A stretch of DNA of 64,000 nucleotides from an uncultured Lactobacillus sp. Lineage in GTDB: Bacteria; Bacillota; Bacilli; Lactobacillales; Lactobacillaceae. Numbering within the stretch: position 1 is the first letter of the stretch; the number at the start of each line of letters is the position of its first letter. The notes below the pieces were generated by a model that saw only the letters and a program-made list of their open reading frames with translations, did not search any database and had not been told where the DNA came from. Positions 1-11,908 of the stretch are shown here, one piece after another. The position numbers and the translations under genes were made by a program. The stretch covers positions 1 to 64,000 of the forward strand of contig CAKNLX010000002.1 in assembly GCA_930989465.1 (NCBI GenBank), read 5' to 3'.

Positions 1-77
1 CAATTATTAAATTATAGTTGACTTCTATCAACACGATTTGACAGAGAGCCTTTTAAAGTCAAATATTCAAATTATTT

Positions 78-977
78 TTATTCTTCAGGATCTGCATCTG
101 AGTGGAACGTCATACTAAAACCGGCTTGAAATTCTTTATTAGGTTCCAAATGATTCATGCCATATTTATGTTCTAATTGACCATCTGCATCATCTCTGTC
201 AGCAATTCCCCACCATGGCTCAATACATACATAATCCGCTGTCTTAGGATATTGTGACCAAATACCAACAAATGGTGCATTTCTGGTCCAAACATTAATA
301 TGGAATTTACTCTTGTCAGTTCTAAGTGATACTTTATTATCGTGTCCATGTAATTCATAAATTAAAGCATCATTCTTAAATAATTCATCACTCAAGGAAA
401 TAAAACTATCAGTTGAAGCTAATGAGCGGTTATTCCAATCAAGGAATGCGTTCTTTAAAGGAATTTTCACACGAGCTACAGATGGATGCATATCGAAGAA
501 GTAATCTTCCTTCTTTTCATCATCTTTTATTGGCAAGTTAAATCCTGGATGTCCGCCAACACCAAAGATCATAGTGTCATCAGATTTATTTAAAACGCTA
601 AAGTTTTCTTCAAGTAAATTATTCATCAAATTATAATTTACTCTAAATTCAAATTTGAAAGGATAAACCTTATGGGTTTCTTCGTTATCTTTTAACAAGA
701 ATGTGATACTTTCTTGAGTATGATTTTCAACCTCAAACTTAGAATCTCTTGCAAAACCATGTTGTCCTAAATGGTAAGTCTTACCCTTATAAGTATATTC
801 GTCATTCTTAAGTCTACCTACAATTGGGAAAAGAACCGGTGCATGTCTTTCCCAAACTTTAGGATCAGCTTGCCACATAAATTCTTCACCAGTATGAACA
901 CTTTTAACACTTTGAATCTCAGCACCTTGATCTGAGATTACAACTTTAATCATATTATTTTCAATAGTATAATCCAT
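78..977 (-). CDS. aldose 1-epimerase / galactose mutarotase-like (LacX-type) protein
   Basis: 299-aa ORF; HAPVLFPIVGRLKN, GQHGFARDSKF and GGHPGFN motifs of the LacX/GalM-like family. Confidence 0.85.
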   Translation of the reverse strand: MDYTIENNMIKVVISDQGAEIQSVKSVHTGEEFMWQADPKVWERHAPVLFPIVGRLKNDEYTYKGKTYHLGQHGFARDSKFEVENHTQESITFLLKDNEETHKVYPFKFEFRVNYNLMNNLLEENFSVLNKSDDTMIFGVGGHPGFNLPIKDDEKKEDYFFDMHPSVARVKIPLKNAFLDWNNRSLASTDSFISLSDELFKNDALIYELHGHDNKVSLRTDKSKFHINVWTRNAPFVGIWSQYPKTADYVCIEPWWGIADRDDADGQLEHKYGMNHLEPNKEFQAGFSMTFHSDADPEE

Positions 978-1025
978 AACTTAATTTGTCCTTACTTAGC
1001 TTATTTAATAATATCAAAAATATAA

Positions 1026-1039
1026 TGTAATCGCTTTGA
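1026..1039. promoter_or_regulatory. putative CcpA cre site upstream of the aldose epimerase gene
   Basis: TGTAATCGCTTTGA, 13/14 to TGWAANCGNTNWCA; within the inverted repeat GTAATC-GCTTT-GATTAC. Confidence 0.5.
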
Positions 1040-1085
1040 TTACTTATATTTTAACATTAATCATTAAACAAAACAGATGCTTTTA

Positions 1086-1115
1086 ACAAAAAACAGCTGG
1101 ATAATCCAGCTGTTA
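1086..1115 (-). terminator. terminator-like hairpin downstream of hslU
   Basis: AACAGCTGGATAATCCAGCTGTT hairpin just after the hslU stop; T-run on the minus strand. Confidence 0.6.
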
Positions 1116-1128
1116 CTTAATTTATAAA

Positions 1129-2532
1129 TTATAAAATGAACTTAGTTAAGTCCTTGTTCATGATAATGTCATGTAATTTTTCTTCAACGTATGCTTCAGT
1201 AATGGTAATTTCGCCCATTTCCATATCAGGACCTTCATAGAGAACATCTTCAAGTAATTTTTCAAGAATAGTAGAAAGACGTCTGGCACCAATATTGTCT
1301 GTCCCTTGATTAACATCAAAGGCAATTTGAGCAATCTTATCAACTGCTTCTTGAGTAAAGATTAACTTAATACCATCAGCCTTCATTAAAGCAATATATT
1401 GCTTAAGCAATGAATTTTGTGGATCCTTTAAAATCTTGACAAAGTCATCCTTAGTCAATGCATTAAGTTCTACTCTAATTGGAAAACGACCTTGCAATTC
1501 CGGAATCAAATCACTTGGCTTACTTTCTGCAAAGGCACCAGCAGCAATAAATAAAATATGATCAGTTGAAACAGGACCATACTTAGTATTTACGGTTGAA
1601 CCTTCAACGATTGGCAAAATATCTCTTTGTACACCTTCACGAGAAACTTCACCAGAATTACGCTTGTTACCAGCAATAATTTTGTCAATTTCATCGATAA
1701 AGATAATACCATTATTTTGGCTTCTCTCAATAGCGCGTTGATAAATAGTATCATAATCTACCATCTTGCGTGATTCTTCTTGAATCAAGACTTCACGTGC
1801 GTCACGAACAGATAAAGTACGCTTAACCTTCTTCTTTGGCATAATGTCATTAAGCATGGAGCCCATGTCCATTCCCATTTGTCCCATCATGTCACTCATT
1901 GGGTTAGCTTTAGGAGCTTGTTCAACTTCAATGGTTACTTCACGATCTTCAAGCAAACCTTTATTTAGCTTTTCAGCAACATCCATCCGCTGATTTCTAA
2001 CTTCATCAGTTACTTCTTCTTGATCGCCATTTTGATTATTTGGATTTGCACCGCCCATTAGCATAGACATCATGTCTTGCATTTGTTGCATTTGGTTTCC
2101 ACGCTTTTCACGCTTAACACCAGGAGCAAGCAAACGAACCAATTGCTTGTTAGCTTCTTTAGTAGCTTGAGGCTTTACACGCGCAAATTGATCCTTTTCT
2201 TCCATACGTACGGCTTCGCCTACTAAATCACGGACCATTGATTCAACATCACGACCAACGTAACCTACTTCAGTAAATTTAGTAGCTTCTACCTTAACAA
2301 ATGGTGCTTCTACAATTGAAGCTAAACGACGAGCAATTTCAGTTTTACCAACACCTGTAGGACCTGCCATTAGCAAGTTTTTAGGTGTAATTTCATGTTG
2401 CATTTGCTTAGACAATTGCATTCTACGATAACGGTTATAAAGAGCAATTGCAACTGACTTTTTAGCTTCATCTTGACCGATAATATATTCGTTTAAGATC
2501 TTAACTATTTCTTTTGGTGTTTTAATAGCCAT
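1129..2532 (-). CDS. hslU: ATP-dependent protease ATPase subunit HslU
   Basis: [15 protein letters not shown] Walker [11 protein letters not shown] Walker B; adjacent to hslV. Confidence 0.97.
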   Translation of the reverse strand: MAIKTPKEIVKILNEYIIGQDEAKKSVAIALYNRYRRMQLSKQMQHEITPKNLLMAGPTGVGKTEIARRLASIVEAPFVKVEATKFTEVGYVGRDVESMVRDLVGEAVRMEEKDQFARVKPQATKEANKQLVRLLAPGVKREKRGNQMQQMQDMMSMLMGGANPNNQNGDQEEVTDEVRNQRMDVAEKLNKGLLEDREVTIEVEQAPKANPMSDMMGQMGMDMGSMLNDIMPKKKVKRTLSVRDAREVLIQEESRKMVDYDTIYQRAIERSQNNGIIFIDEIDKIIAGNKRNSGEVSREGVQRDILPIVEGSTVNTKYGPVSTDHILFIAAGAFAESKPSDLIPELQGRFPIRVELNALTKDDFVKILKDPQNSLLKQYIALMKADGIKLIFTQEAVDKIAQIAFDVNQGTDNIGARRLSTILEKLLEDVLYEGPDMEMGEITITEAYVEEKLHDIIMNKDLTKFIL

Positions 2533-2542
2533 ACTTTACTCC

Positions 2543-3067
2543 TTAAATTTCATCGGTAACAATATGATCATCAGTAAAGACATCGATTCCTGAGGCAATT
2601 TTTACAGCTTCATGAGCGATTTCATCAGCTTGCATATCATTTGCATGACGTGTCATTGCAATAGCTGCTGCTTGTGCAAAGTTACCTCCTGAACCAATTG
2701 CCACAACGTTTTCATCTGGTTCAAGAACTTCACCATTACCTGAAATTAGTAACAAATCTTTATCATTAAATGCGATTAACATTGCGTTTAATTTTTGCAA
2801 AGTTGGATCCTTACGCCATGCTTGAGCCATTTCTACGGCTGCACGACGAAGATCACCACTATATGCTTCAAGCTTGCCTTCAAGCATATCTTGCAAGCTA
2901 ACAGCGTCAGCAACACCACCGGCAAAACCAATAATTACACGATCATGGTAAATACGACGAATCTTACGTGCAGTTGCCTTAGCGATTACCTTTTCACCTA
3001 AAGTAACTTGTCCATCACCTGCAATTGCAGTTTTTCCATTAAATCTTACTGAACAAATTGTTGTCAT
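2543..3067 (-). CDS. hslV: ATP-dependent protease peptidase subunit HslV
   Basis: MTTICSVRFNGKTAIAGDGQVTLG with N-terminal catalytic Thr; start refined to 3067 from the 3079 ORF. Confidence 0.95.
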   Translation of the reverse strand: MTTICSVRFNGKTAIAGDGQVTLGEKVIAKATARKIRRIYHDRVIIGFAGGVADAVSLQDMLEGKLEAYSGDLRRAAVEMAQAWRKDPTLQKLNAMLIAFNDKDLLLISGNGEVLEPDENVVAIGSGGNFAQAAAIAMTRHANDMQADEIAHEAVKIASGIDVFTDDHIVTDEI

Positions 3068-3075
3068 ATTAAACC

Positions 3076-3984
3076 TCAACTTTCTTTATTACGAGGGAAG
3101 TATTTTTCATAATCTGATTTTAAATGCGCCATTGTAACATGCGTATAAATCTGGGTAGCAGATAAACTACTGTGTCCTAATAGTTCTTGGACGCTGCGTA
3201 AATCCGCCCCATTATTAAGCATAGCGGTTGCAAAAGTATGACGCAACTCATGAGGGTGAACTTTTCCACTTATTCCAGCCTGATTAAAAGTTTTTTGCAT
3301 CACATATTCAATTCCGCGTTTGCTCAAAGGCTTGCCTAAATTACTTAAAAAAACATGCTGTTCAGCATCATTTTTTAATAAATTAGGTCGTGCATCTTCA
3401 AGATACTTAACTAGCGATTTTTTTGTATGATCATCAAAAGCAACGTAACGATCTTTATTTCCTTTACCATGGACCAAAATCGTTTGTAAATTAAGATCTA
3501 TTTGATGCAAGGTTAAATTGCTAACTTCACTTACACGCATCCCCGTAGCGTAAAACAGTTCAAATAATGCCAAATTACGCACTGTCAAAGGCTGATTACC
3601 TTTCAGTGAGTCAAATACCTGCTTCAGCTCGTTCTCGTAAAAAAATTCTGGTAATTTTTTCTCCCCACGTCTTAGGGCAATTCCCTGTGTGGGATCAATC
3701 TGGATAAATTTTCTTCGCGTTAAAAAGCGGAAAAATGAATGTAAACTCGACATTTGTCGCGCTTGACTGCTACGTGCTAATTTACGATCAGCTAAATTTT
3801 GTAAATAAATCTGAATATCACGTTCTTGCACATTCTTCCAGCCATCAAAGCCACCATTATTTTGCCAAAATTTTTTAGCTTCTAACAAGTCGGTTTGATA
3901 AGAAGAAATAGTTAAATCGCTATAATGTCGCTCATTTTGCAAATAAGAAATAAAATGAGTTAATTCATCTTGTTTTTCTGACAT
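3076..3984 (-). CDS. xerC: tyrosine recombinase XerC
   Basis: Tyrosine recombinase with HPHELRHTFATAML and LGHSSLSATQIYTHV; in trmFO-hslVU context. Confidence 0.93.
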   Translation of the reverse strand: MSEKQDELTHFISYLQNERHYSDLTISSYQTDLLEAKKFWQNNGGFDGWKNVQERDIQIYLQNLADRKLARSSQARQMSSLHSFFRFLTRRKFIQIDPTQGIALRRGEKKLPEFFYENELKQVFDSLKGNQPLTVRNLALFELFYATGMRVSEVSNLTLHQIDLNLQTILVHGKGNKDRYVAFDDHTKKSLVKYLEDARPNLLKNDAEQHVFLSNLGKPLSKRGIEYVMQKTFNQAGISGKVHPHELRHTFATAMLNNGADLRSVQELLGHSSLSATQIYTHVTMAHLKSDYEKYFPRNKES

Positions 3985-5300
3985 TAATCTAAAACTTCCG
4001 CTTTAAATTTATCTATGCTTTCGATACCACGTTCACTAATTTTTTCGTGACGTTCACGCTTTTTACGGATCTTCTTACCTTCCCAGGCAGGTAAAAGCGC
4101 AAAACTAGCATTCATTGGTTGAAAATGCTTGGCACTAGTAGTAGTAACATAATTTGCCATTGACCCTAATGCAGTGTCTTTAGGAAAGGCAATTGGCTCC
4201 TCACCTAAAGCTTCACGTGCAGCGTTAATTCCGGCTACTAAGCCACTTCCTGCACTTTCAACGTAGCCTTCAACACCTGTCATCTGTCCTGCAAAGAACA
4301 ATCCAGGACGCTTCTTAGCTTCGTAACTAGCAGTCAACACGTCTGGAGAAGCCATATAAGTATTTCTATGCATCTTGCCGTAACGAACAAAACGAGCATT
4401 TTCAAGTCCAGGAATCATAGAAAAGACCCTCTTTTGTTCACCATACTTCAAGTGAGTTTGGAAACCAACGATGTTATACATTGAAGCAGCAGCATTATCT
4501 TGACGAAGTTGGACTACTGCATATGGTGTTTCACCGGTATGAGGATCTTCCAGACCTACTGGTTTAAGCGGTCCGAACAACATCGTCTTAGCACCTCGAG
4601 CGGCCATAACTTCAATTGGCATACAACCTTCAAAAACATCATTCTTTTCAAAACCATGTAATTGAGCAGTTTCTGCTTTAATTAATTCACGAGTGAAGTT
4701 TTCATATTGTTCCTTGTTCATTGGACAATTTAAGTAAGCAGCTTCTCCGCGGTCGTAGCGTGATTTTTTATAAACAATATTCATATCAATTGAATCCGCA
4801 GCTACAATTGGAGCAGCGGCATCAAAGAAATGCAGACTATCTGTACCAGAAAACTTCTGAATTTGCTCAGCCAATGCGTCACTGGTTAAAGGACCAGTGG
4901 CAATAATAGTGATGCCTTCTGCCGGAATTTCAGTAATTTCTTCCTCATGAACTGTGACATTATCTAAGCCACGCAAAGTATCAGTTACGTATTTACTAAA
5001 ACTGTCACGATCCACTGCTAATGCTCCACCAGCAGGAACTTGGGTCTTATCAGCTGCTTTCATAATCAATGAATCAAGATGACGCATTTCTTCTTTTAAA
5101 AGTCCTACTGCATTAGACAACTGATTAGAACGCATGGAGTTTGTGCAGACTAATTCCGCAAATTCGCCAGTTTCATGTGCAGGCGTCTCTTTTTGAGGAC
5201 GCATTTCGTACAGGTCAACGTGAATTCCACGCTTAGCTAATTGCCAGGTTGCTTCACTTCCAGCAAGACCTGCTCCGATTACAGTTACATTTTTGGGCAT
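3984..5300 (-). CDS. trmFO: methylenetetrahydrofolate-tRNA-(uracil-5-)-methyltransferase TrmFO
   Basis: [24 protein letters not shown] motif; 438 aa; between topA and xerC. Confidence 0.97.
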   Translation of the reverse strand: MPKNVTVIGAGLAGSEATWQLAKRGIHVDLYEMRPQKETPAHETGEFAELVCTNSMRSNQLSNAVGLLKEEMRHLDSLIMKAADKTQVPAGGALAVDRDSFSKYVTDTLRGLDNVTVHEEEITEIPAEGITIIATGPLTSDALAEQIQKFSGTDSLHFFDAAAPIVAADSIDMNIVYKKSRYDRGEAAYLNCPMNKEQYENFTRELIKAETAQLHGFEKNDVFEGCMPIEVMAARGAKTMLFGPLKPVGLEDPHTGETPYAVVQLRQDNAAASMYNIVGFQTHLKYGEQKRVFSMIPGLENARFVRYGKMHRNTYMASPDVLTASYEAKKRPGLFFAGQMTGVEGYVESAGSGLVAGINAAREALGEEPIAFPKDTALGSMANYVTTTSAKHFQPMNASFALLPAWEGKKIRKKRERHEKISERGIESIDKFKAEVLD

Positions 5301-5321
5301 TAAATCACCTTATTCTTAATC

Positions 5322-7436
5322 TTATTTATCTTCATTTTCTTGTGGTTCCTCACGGTAATCACCATTTGGACACAAGATAACTGGTCCCTTCTTCGAATGC
5401 TTTTCTACTAAGAAATGACCATCGTTAGGGCAGTTCCTGCCAATTGGTTTGTCCCATGATACAAAATCACATTCTGGATAACGTGAACAGCCATAGAATT
5501 TGCGATTTCTACGTGATTTCTTTTCTACCACTTCACCTTTACCACACTTAGGACAAACCACACCAATCTTCTTCACAATTGGTTTAGTATTACGACAATC
5601 TGGGAAACGTGAACATGCATAGAACTTGCCATAACGTCCCATCTTAATTACCATCGGTGCACCACAGATATCGCAGTTAAATCCAGCTGGTTCGTCTTTA
5701 ATTTGTACCTTTTGAATTTCGCTATCTGCTTTGTTCAATTCCTTCTTAAATGGTTGGTAATATTCGTCAACTACACTTACCCATTGCTTTTTACCATCTT
5801 CGACTTCATCTAATTCATTCTCAAGATGAGCAGTATAGTCTACATTAGCAATGTCTGGGAAAAATTCTTCAACTAATGTATCAACAATTTCACCTAATTC
5901 AGTTGGAACAATTGAACGACCATCTAACTTGACGTAATAGCGACGTTGAATGGTATCAATTGTAGGTGCATAAGTTGATGGACGTCCAACACCATTTTCT
6001 TCTAGAGCGTGAACCAAGCTAGCTTCAGTATAACGAGCAGGGGGTAAAGTAAAGTGCTGCTTGTTATCTGACTTGGTCATTTTAACTTGATCGCCTTCTT
6101 GCAAGTCTGGCAATTCAACATTCTTTTCTTGCTGATTATCATAAACTTTAGTAAAACCAGCAAATTTCATTTTTGAACCAGTAGTTCTAAAAATTACGCC
6201 ATTTTGCACAATATCTGCTCTAACAGTGTCATAAACAGCAGGAGTCATTTCACTAGCTAAGAAACGTGACCAGATTAGTTTATACAAACGGTATTGCTCT
6301 TTAGTTAAAACATCCTTTAATGATTCAGGAGTTCTATATACGCTAGTTGGACGAATTGCTTCGTGGGCATCTTGAGCATCTTCCTGATTCTTAAAATGTC
6401 TTTGACTCTTAGCAGCAAATTCTGCTCCATAATTTTCATGCAAGAACTTTGAAGCTTCTTGTTGAGCAACTGGAGAAGTTCGTTTAGAGTCAGTTCTCAT
6501 ATAGGTGATTAAACCAACAGTGCCCTGCTTGCCTAGACTAATTCCTTCATATAATTGCTGTGCAATGCTCATAGTTCTACGAGTTCTATAGCCTAAGCGT
6601 TTATTAGCTTCTTGTTGCATAGTTGAAGTAGTAAATGGTGCAGCAGGCTGTCTGCGACGTTGACGAGAAACAACTTTTTCAACAATAAAGTCTTTCTTCT
6701 TATCAATCTTTGCTAAAACTTCTTTAACTGCATCAATATTTGGCAATTCTGTCTTCTTGCCATCAACACCATAAAAAGCAGACTTAAACTTTTCTTTGTC
6801 TTTTGCAAACTCGGCATCAATTGTCCAGTATTCCTTAGGCTTGAAGTTCTTAATCTCTTTTTCACGATCAATAACTAGCTTCAAAGCAACAGATTGAACA
6901 CGACCAGCACTCAAACCTTTTTTCACTTTAGCCCATAAAATTGGGGAAAGTGAGTAACCTACGATTCGGTCAAGAACACGACGAGCTTGTTGAGCATCAA
7001 CAGTATCCATATCGATTGTTCGTGGATGCTTAAAACTTTCTTTAACCGCATCTTTGGTAACTTCGTTAAAAGTTACTCGGTTTTTGGCATTCTCATCTAA
7101 ATTAAGAGCATGCGCAACGTGCCAAGCAATAGCTTCCCCTTCACGATCGGGGTCGGATGCCAAGTAGACTTCTTTAGCTTTTTTAGCTTCGCTTTTAAGT
7201 TCTTTAATTGTGTCACCTTTGCCACGAATGGAAATATACTTTGGCTTATAGTTATCTTCAAAGTCAATCCCCATTTGAGACTTAGGTAAATCACGAATAT
7301 GGCCTTTTGAGGCAATAACGTGATAATTTCTACCCAAATATTTTTCAATAGTTTTAGCCTTTGCAGGAGATTCCACAATGACTAAAGTTTTTTTACGTTT
7401 TTTAGTTTTTGATTTACTTTTTGCTTTAGTAGGCAT
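5322..7436 (-). CDS. topA: DNA topoisomerase I
   Basis: [27 protein letters not shown] active site, C-terminal zinc-finger repeats. Confidence 0.98.
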   Translation of the reverse strand: MPTKAKSKSKTKKRKKTLVIVESPAKAKTIEKYLGRNYHVIASKGHIRDLPKSQMGIDFEDNYKPKYISIRGKGDTIKELKSEAKKAKEVYLASDPDREGEAIAWHVAHALNLDENAKNRVTFNEVTKDAVKESFKHPRTIDMDTVDAQQARRVLDRIVGYSLSPILWAKVKKGLSAGRVQSVALKLVIDREKEIKNFKPKEYWTIDAEFAKDKEKFKSAFYGVDGKKTELPNIDAVKEVLAKIDKKKDFIVEKVVSRQRRRQPAAPFTTSTMQQEANKRLGYRTRRTMSIAQQLYEGISLGKQGTVGLITYMRTDSKRTSPVAQQEASKFLHENYGAEFAAKSQRHFKNQEDAQDAHEAIRPTSVYRTPESLKDVLTKEQYRLYKLIWSRFLASEMTPAVYDTVRADIVQNGVIFRTTGSKMKFAGFTKVYDNQQEKNVELPDLQEGDQVKMTKSDNKQHFTLPPARYTEASLVHALEENGVGRPSTYAPTIDTIQRRYYVKLDGRSIVPTELGEIVDTLVEEFFPDIANVDYTAHLENELDEVEDGKKQWVSVVDEYYQPFKKELNKADSEIQKVQIKDEPAGFNCDICGAPMVIKMGRYGKFYACSRFPDCRNTKPIVKKIGVVCPKCGKGEVVEKKSRRNRKFYGCSRYPECDFVSWDKPIGRNCPNDGHFLVEKHSKKGPVILCPNGDYREEPQENEDK

Positions 7437-7506
7437 TAAATGCCTCCTTATTTAAATATTTTTTTTACTTTATACAGTCCAAAGATAAATAATACTTTGT
7501 TAATTG

Positions 7507-8355
7507 TCAAATCTTTTCGTTTTTGAATTTAAAATCAACAATTGGTGTAGCGCCCGCTTCAATCAACTGATTAGGACCTGCCGACAACTTACTAGTAATT
7601 GGACCAGGGACTGCATAAATATCTCTATTTTCTTGTAATCCTAAGCTCGCAGTAATTAGTGAACCAGACTTTTCTTTGGCCTCTGTAACAATGATACTTT
7701 CACTCAAACCAGCAAGAATCCTGTTACGCTCGGGAAATCTATAGGGCCTCGGCGGCGTATCTGGCAGGTATTCACTAATAATTAAACCATTATTTTTTAT
7801 TTGCTCTTGCAAGGAATAATTTTCTGTAGGATAAGAATGGTTCAAGCCATTGCCAACTACGGCAATAGTACGACCTTCATTTTTTAAAGTGGCTTCATGT
7901 GCCAAGGCATCTACTCCCCTAGCTAAACCACTAGCAATTACTTTATTTTGATCAAGCAAATTTGGAACTAATCGATTAATTACATCCCTACTGTAGCGTG
8001 TCGGATAACGCGAACCAACAATCGTTACGATATCCTTCTTTAATAAAGACAAATTTCCCTGTGCAAATAAAATTAAAGGCGGACGATAAATCTGCCGGAG
8101 TTTTTCAGGATACTCTTCATCAAAGAAACTAATTACAATACATTGCCGCTCAATTTGGCTAGTCAGTTTGGCTAATTTATCATCATTAAAAGCCAATTGA
8201 CATGCATTTATCAATTTTTCTGATAAATCCATCTCGTTTAAATCATCAATTTCAATTTCTAATCCCGGCTTCATTTGATTGGTAATCGTTAATAATTTTA
8301 CGTAGCCGACACCCTTTTGCAATTTTAGTCTTAATAAAAATTCTTTCTTTTTCAT
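7507..8355 (-). CDS. dprA: DNA processing protein DprA
   Basis: VGSRYPTRYS, SGLARGVDALAHEATL, PGPITSKLSAGPNQLI motifs. Confidence 0.95.
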   Translation of the reverse strand: MKKKEFLLRLKLQKGVGYVKLLTITNQMKPGLEIEIDDLNEMDLSEKLINACQLAFNDDKLAKLTSQIERQCIVISFFDEEYPEKLRQIYRPPLILFAQGNLSLLKKDIVTIVGSRYPTRYSRDVINRLVPNLLDQNKVIASGLARGVDALAHEATLKNEGRTIAVVGNGLNHSYPTENYSLQEQIKNNGLIISEYLPDTPPRPYRFPERNRILAGLSESIIVTEAKEKSGSLITASLGLQENRDIYAVPGPITSKLSAGPNQLIEAGATPIVDFKFKNEKI

Positions 8356-8414
8356 AAAAAGCCTCCACTATTTATTACGCAAAAAAAGAGGCTTTTTTCT
8401 TTTAAAATCGAATT

Positions 8415-9170
8415 TTATTTAAAAAAATCACTTACAGGAGCAAAAGTCTTACGGTGAATCGGAGTTGGACCATATTTCTTTAACGCTTCAACATGTTCCT
8501 TAGTGCCATAACCCGCATTTCTAGGAAAACCATATTGTGGATAAATTTTATCATAATCATCCATCAATTTATCCCGAAATACCTTAGCAACAATAGACGC
8601 AGCTGCAATAGAATTGGATTTAGCATCCCCCTTGATCAACTCAATTTGGGGTATATCTATTGGTACATTCATAGCATCAACCAAGAGTGCATCAGGTTTT
8701 ACATCAAGAGCTTTTACTGCTTGAGCCATCGCCTGACGGTCTGCTTCATAGATATTAATCTGATCAATTACAGCGGCACTTTTGACGCCAATTCCGACGC
8801 TGACAGCTTCTGACAAAATCTTAGGATAAAGTTGCAGTCTTTTTTCAGGGCTTAATTTTTTAGAATCATTCACTTCTAATAAATCAAAATTATGATCAAT
8901 AATCACAGCAGCTGTGACTACTGGCCCAGCCAAAGGTCCACGACCAACTTCATCAACGCCAGCGACTAATTCTCCTTTTTGCCAAAATTGTTTTTCATAT
9001 GAAAAGCGTTCTAAAAAAGCTTCTTTCTTTGCTAATAACTTAGCTTGCTTTTTTCGATAACTAACTATTAATTTCTGTACGCCCACCCGAGGATCTTTTT
9101 CTAATTCCGCTAATTGAGCCTCAGTTACATCATTTGATGATAATAATTCTTTTACTTCTTTAATCGTCAT
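8415..9170 (-). CDS. rnhB: ribonuclease HII
   Basis: [39 protein letters not shown]. Confidence 0.97.
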   Translation of the reverse strand: MTIKEVKELLSSNDVTEAQLAELEKDPRVGVQKLIVSYRKKQAKLLAKKEAFLERFSYEKQFWQKGELVAGVDEVGRGPLAGPVVTAAVIIDHNFDLLEVNDSKKLSPEKRLQLYPKILSEAVSVGIGVKSAAVIDQINIYEADRQAMAQAVKALDVKPDALLVDAMNVPIDIPQIELIKGDAKSNSIAAASIVAKVFRDKLMDDYDKIYPQYGFPRNAGYGTKEHVEALKKYGPTPIHRKTFAPVSDFFK

Positions 9171-10011
9171 TGCTTGGCCTATCTAACGTAATTCTTCCAA
9201 TTGCGCCCTTACGTAATCGCTGCAACATAAATAGTGAAAATCTATCATAATCATCACGCATACCATATTTTTCAGTCATTGCTAAAAGAATATCCGGATC
9301 TGACAAATTCTCAATATCTGCACTATTTAACTTAGAAAACTTAGTCAAATCTTTCAAATAGTGCTGGCGTAAATTCTCAAGTACATATAAAGCCACATCA
9401 TCAGCATGAAATACGCTATCCTTAATTGCACCAAAGGCAGCCAACTTATAACCAACTTCTTGGTCTGAAAACTTAGGCCATAAGATACCCGGTGTATCCA
9501 AAACTTGAATATTACTACTGGTCTTTAGCCATCTTTGGCCTTTCGTAACGCCTGGCTTATTACCTACTTCAGCCACATTGCGTCCTACTAAGCGATTAAT
9601 GATGGTCGATTTGCCGCAGTTAGGAATACCTGCAAGAGCTATTCTAATCGTAGGATTTGAGGCACCTCTAGCTTCCAGTTTTTTAGTCTTTTCTGCAGCA
9701 GCTTTTTTAACCATTGAGATTAACTTTTGCATATTGGTATTATGCAGTGAATCAATAGCCAAGACATATTTACCTGGTCCACTTAATTTAGTGGCCCACT
9801 TTTTAGTTAAAGCAGGATCAGCTAAATCTGCTTTATTCAAAATAATAATATGAGGCTTATTGCCTACTAATTCTTCTATCATTGGATTTCTTGATGATTC
9901 GGGAATTCTAGCATCAAGAACTTCAACTAAAACATCGATCAAGCCTAATTTGTCTTCGAGCTGATTTCGAGCCTTATTCATGTGACCTGGATACCATTGA
10001 ATTGTTGCCAT
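9160..10011 (-). CDS. rbgA: ribosome biogenesis GTPase RbgA/YlqF
   Basis: [15 protein letters not shown]-terminus and circularly permuted GTPase motifs ([13 protein letters not shown]); start refined to 10011. Confidence 0.95.
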   Translation of the reverse strand: MATIQWYPGHMNKARNQLEDKLGLIDVLVEVLDARIPESSRNPMIEELVGNKPHIIILNKADLADPALTKKWATKLSGPGKYVLAIDSLHNTNMQKLISMVKKAAAEKTKKLEARGASNPTIRIALAGIPNCGKSTIINRLVGRNVAEVGNKPGVTKGQRWLKTSSNIQVLDTPGILWPKFSDQEVGYKLAAFGAIKDSVFHADDVALYVLENLRQHYLKDLTKFSKLNSADIENLSDPDILLAMTEKYGMRDDYDRFSLFMLQRLRKGAIGRITLDRPSNDD

Positions 10012-10033
10012 ATTATCTCTTCTTTCTTTAATA

Positions 10034-11629
10034 TTATTCTTCTTCATCACCTAAGAAAATTACTTCCGCAATCAAAATTTCTCGATATAATACCAAAAAG
10101 CCATGCCGATACTCTTGTTCTTGCTGTGCAATTTTTCCTAAATAATTACGTTCTTGTCTAAAAGCATAGCGATAAACTTCCGCTCTAAATTCTTTTTGAT
10201 CATCTGTTAATTCTTTTTGTTTAACAGTATATTTAACTTCTCTAATAAAATCCTTAATAGAAGTTTGATTCATTTGTGTTCGCAAATCGAACTCTAGCTG
10301 CTTGCGAATCTTTTTAGGCAAATAAACCTGATTCATCTGCTTTAGTGCATAATGAACCATCGCCTTGCGTACACGATTTACTTCTTTCCTTTGATCTAAA
10401 TCAGGCTTATCTTTTTCCAAAATAAATCTAAACACAACTGTAGGAACTATTAAACTTAATAAAATCAATACAATTTCACTAACTAAAATCAAATGAAAAT
10501 CAGCAATATTAACGCTCATTTCACTTAAAGTATAAGCCAAGGCAAAAGTCACTGCACCATGAATTCCACCTAAACTAAAGATTAATGCGTCCTTTGAACT
10601 GACTTTTCCTTTAATTGATGGTGAAAATCGACAATAGAAAAAGCGCACTGCCAAATTCGCAACATATAAAATTATACCAATTAAAATTGCCTCAATCGTC
10701 TGTTGATTGAAAACATCATCGCGCATTGATCGAATAATAATAATTCCTAAAAGCAAAAAGACAGCACCATTTAAAATATCAATTATTAATTGTGAAAATT
10801 GGTGATTACTGTAAAAAATTGATGCATTCGTTAAACGACTACGCTCAGATTCTACGTTGTGAAGTAAACCCGCAGCTACCACAGCTATGATCCCTGAAAC
10901 ATGAATTTCTTCAGCTACAAAATAAATAATAAAAGGTGTCAAAAAGAATAAAACTTCCATGGGCATCTTTACATCAGATACCAAATGGTATTTTGATCTG
11001 AAGCTCTTTTGCCTCAAAAAGACTAGAATAGCCGCGATTAAAATTCCTAGCACAATTCCACCACCAGCAGAATAAAGGAAGTCAATAATCGCTTCACCAA
11101 CATGAAGCTGCTTATGAATATACCAATCTACTGCCATATTGAGCAGTATAATACCGGACGCATCATTAAATAAAGATTCATCTTTAAGATAAAAACTAAT
11201 TTTTTTAGGCAGCTTTAGCCCGTGAATGACTGATTCAGTTGCCGTTGCATCTGTTGGTGTAGAAACAGCTGCCAAAATAAATGATAGTGGCAGAGAAAGT
11301 CCTATAGCATAAACTCCCAATCCTGCTACAACTGTTGCTAACACGATCATTACTACCGTTAAGCCAACGATTGCACGCCAGCTACGTAAAATACTATATA
11401 GCCGAGTTCTTTGGCCCTCAAAAAATAAGAGCGGTGCGACAATCAAGCCCAAAAAGACTTCTGAATTAAAATTTTCAATTAAAAGATTGGTCTGCGGCAC
11501 TAACGCAATCGCCATCCCAATAACTAGGGCAATATAATTAACTGATATTTTTTGTAAAAATCGTTGCTGGATCATCGTTGCCATGGCAACAGCAAAGACG
11601 AGCACTCCAATAAAAATCATTACTTCCAT
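10034..11629 (-). CDS. CPA1-type Na+/H+ antiporter
   Basis: Multi-TM protein with STPTDATATESV and DASGIILLN motifs; start uncertain (11662 in track) because a hairpin lies at the 5' end. Confidence 0.85.
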   Translation of the reverse strand: MEVMIFIGVLVFAVAMATMIQQRFLQKISVNYIALVIGMAIALVPQTNLLIENFNSEVFLGLIVAPLLFFEGQRTRLYSILRSWRAIVGLTVVMIVLATVVAGLGVYAIGLSLPLSFILAAVSTPTDATATESVIHGLKLPKKISFYLKDESLFNDASGIILLNMAVDWYIHKQLHVGEAIIDFLYSAGGGIVLGILIAAILVFLRQKSFRSKYHLVSDVKMPMEVLFFLTPFIIYFVAEEIHVSGIIAVVAAGLLHNVESERSRLTNASIFYSNHQFSQLIIDILNGAVFLLLGIIIIRSMRDDVFNQQTIEAILIGIILYVANLAVRFFYCRFSPSIKGKVSSKDALIFSLGGIHGAVTFALAYTLSEMSVNIADFHLILVSEIVLILLSLIVPTVVFRFILEKDKPDLDQRKEVNRVRKAMVHYALKQMNQVYLPKKIRKQLEFDLRTQMNQTSIKDFIREVKYTVKQKELTDDQKEFRAEVYRYAFRQERNYLGKIAQQEQEYRHGFLVLYREILIAEVIFLGDEEE

Positions 11630-11645
11630 TTTATTTCTCATCCAA

Positions 11646-11678
11646 TGAAAAAGCCCAGGCAACAGAGGCTTGGGCTTA
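11646..11678 (-). terminator. terminator-like hairpin between yozE-like gene and antiporter
   Basis: AAGCCCAAGCCTCTGTTGCCTGGGCTTTTT on the minus strand. Confidence 0.55.
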
Positions 11679-11906
11679 ATACATCATTTTGTCTTCGTAC
11701 ATTCTATATGCACGATCAAAAATAGACATACTTGGTAAATAACTAGCATTAAGTTCTAAATAATCTGACAATTTTTCATAATCTTGTTCCTGCTTAGGAA
11801 AAGTCAGATCATGCTGTGCGTTATTCGCAAATTGTGCTATTTCATCTGAAGAATCCGCATCACGCTGCGTCATCAAATAACGATAAAAACTTTCTCGATA
11901 AGCCAT
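11676..11906 (-). CDS. YozE/UPF0346 family protein
   Basis: 76 aa; [13 protein letters not shown]-terminus typical of the family. Confidence 0.85.
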   Translation of the reverse strand: MAYRESFYRYLMTQRDADSSDEIAQFANNAQHDLTFPKQEQDYEKLSDYLELNASYLPSMSIFDRAYRMYEDKMMY

Positions 11907-11908
11907 TT

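Noticed and set aside
2795-3001. Plus-strand ORF of 68 aa
   Set aside because: Antisense to hslV; composition has no recognisable family and hslV is certain. Same reasoning applies to the many short antisense ORFs in the track (e.g. 4721-4906, 8493-8813, 29269-29514, 52473-52667).
3076-3984. Tyrosine recombinases (3076-3984 and 24852-25757) as marks of a mobile element or integron
   Set aside because: They match housekeeping XerC and XerD in their conserved neighbourhoods; no attachment repeats or cargo genes seen.
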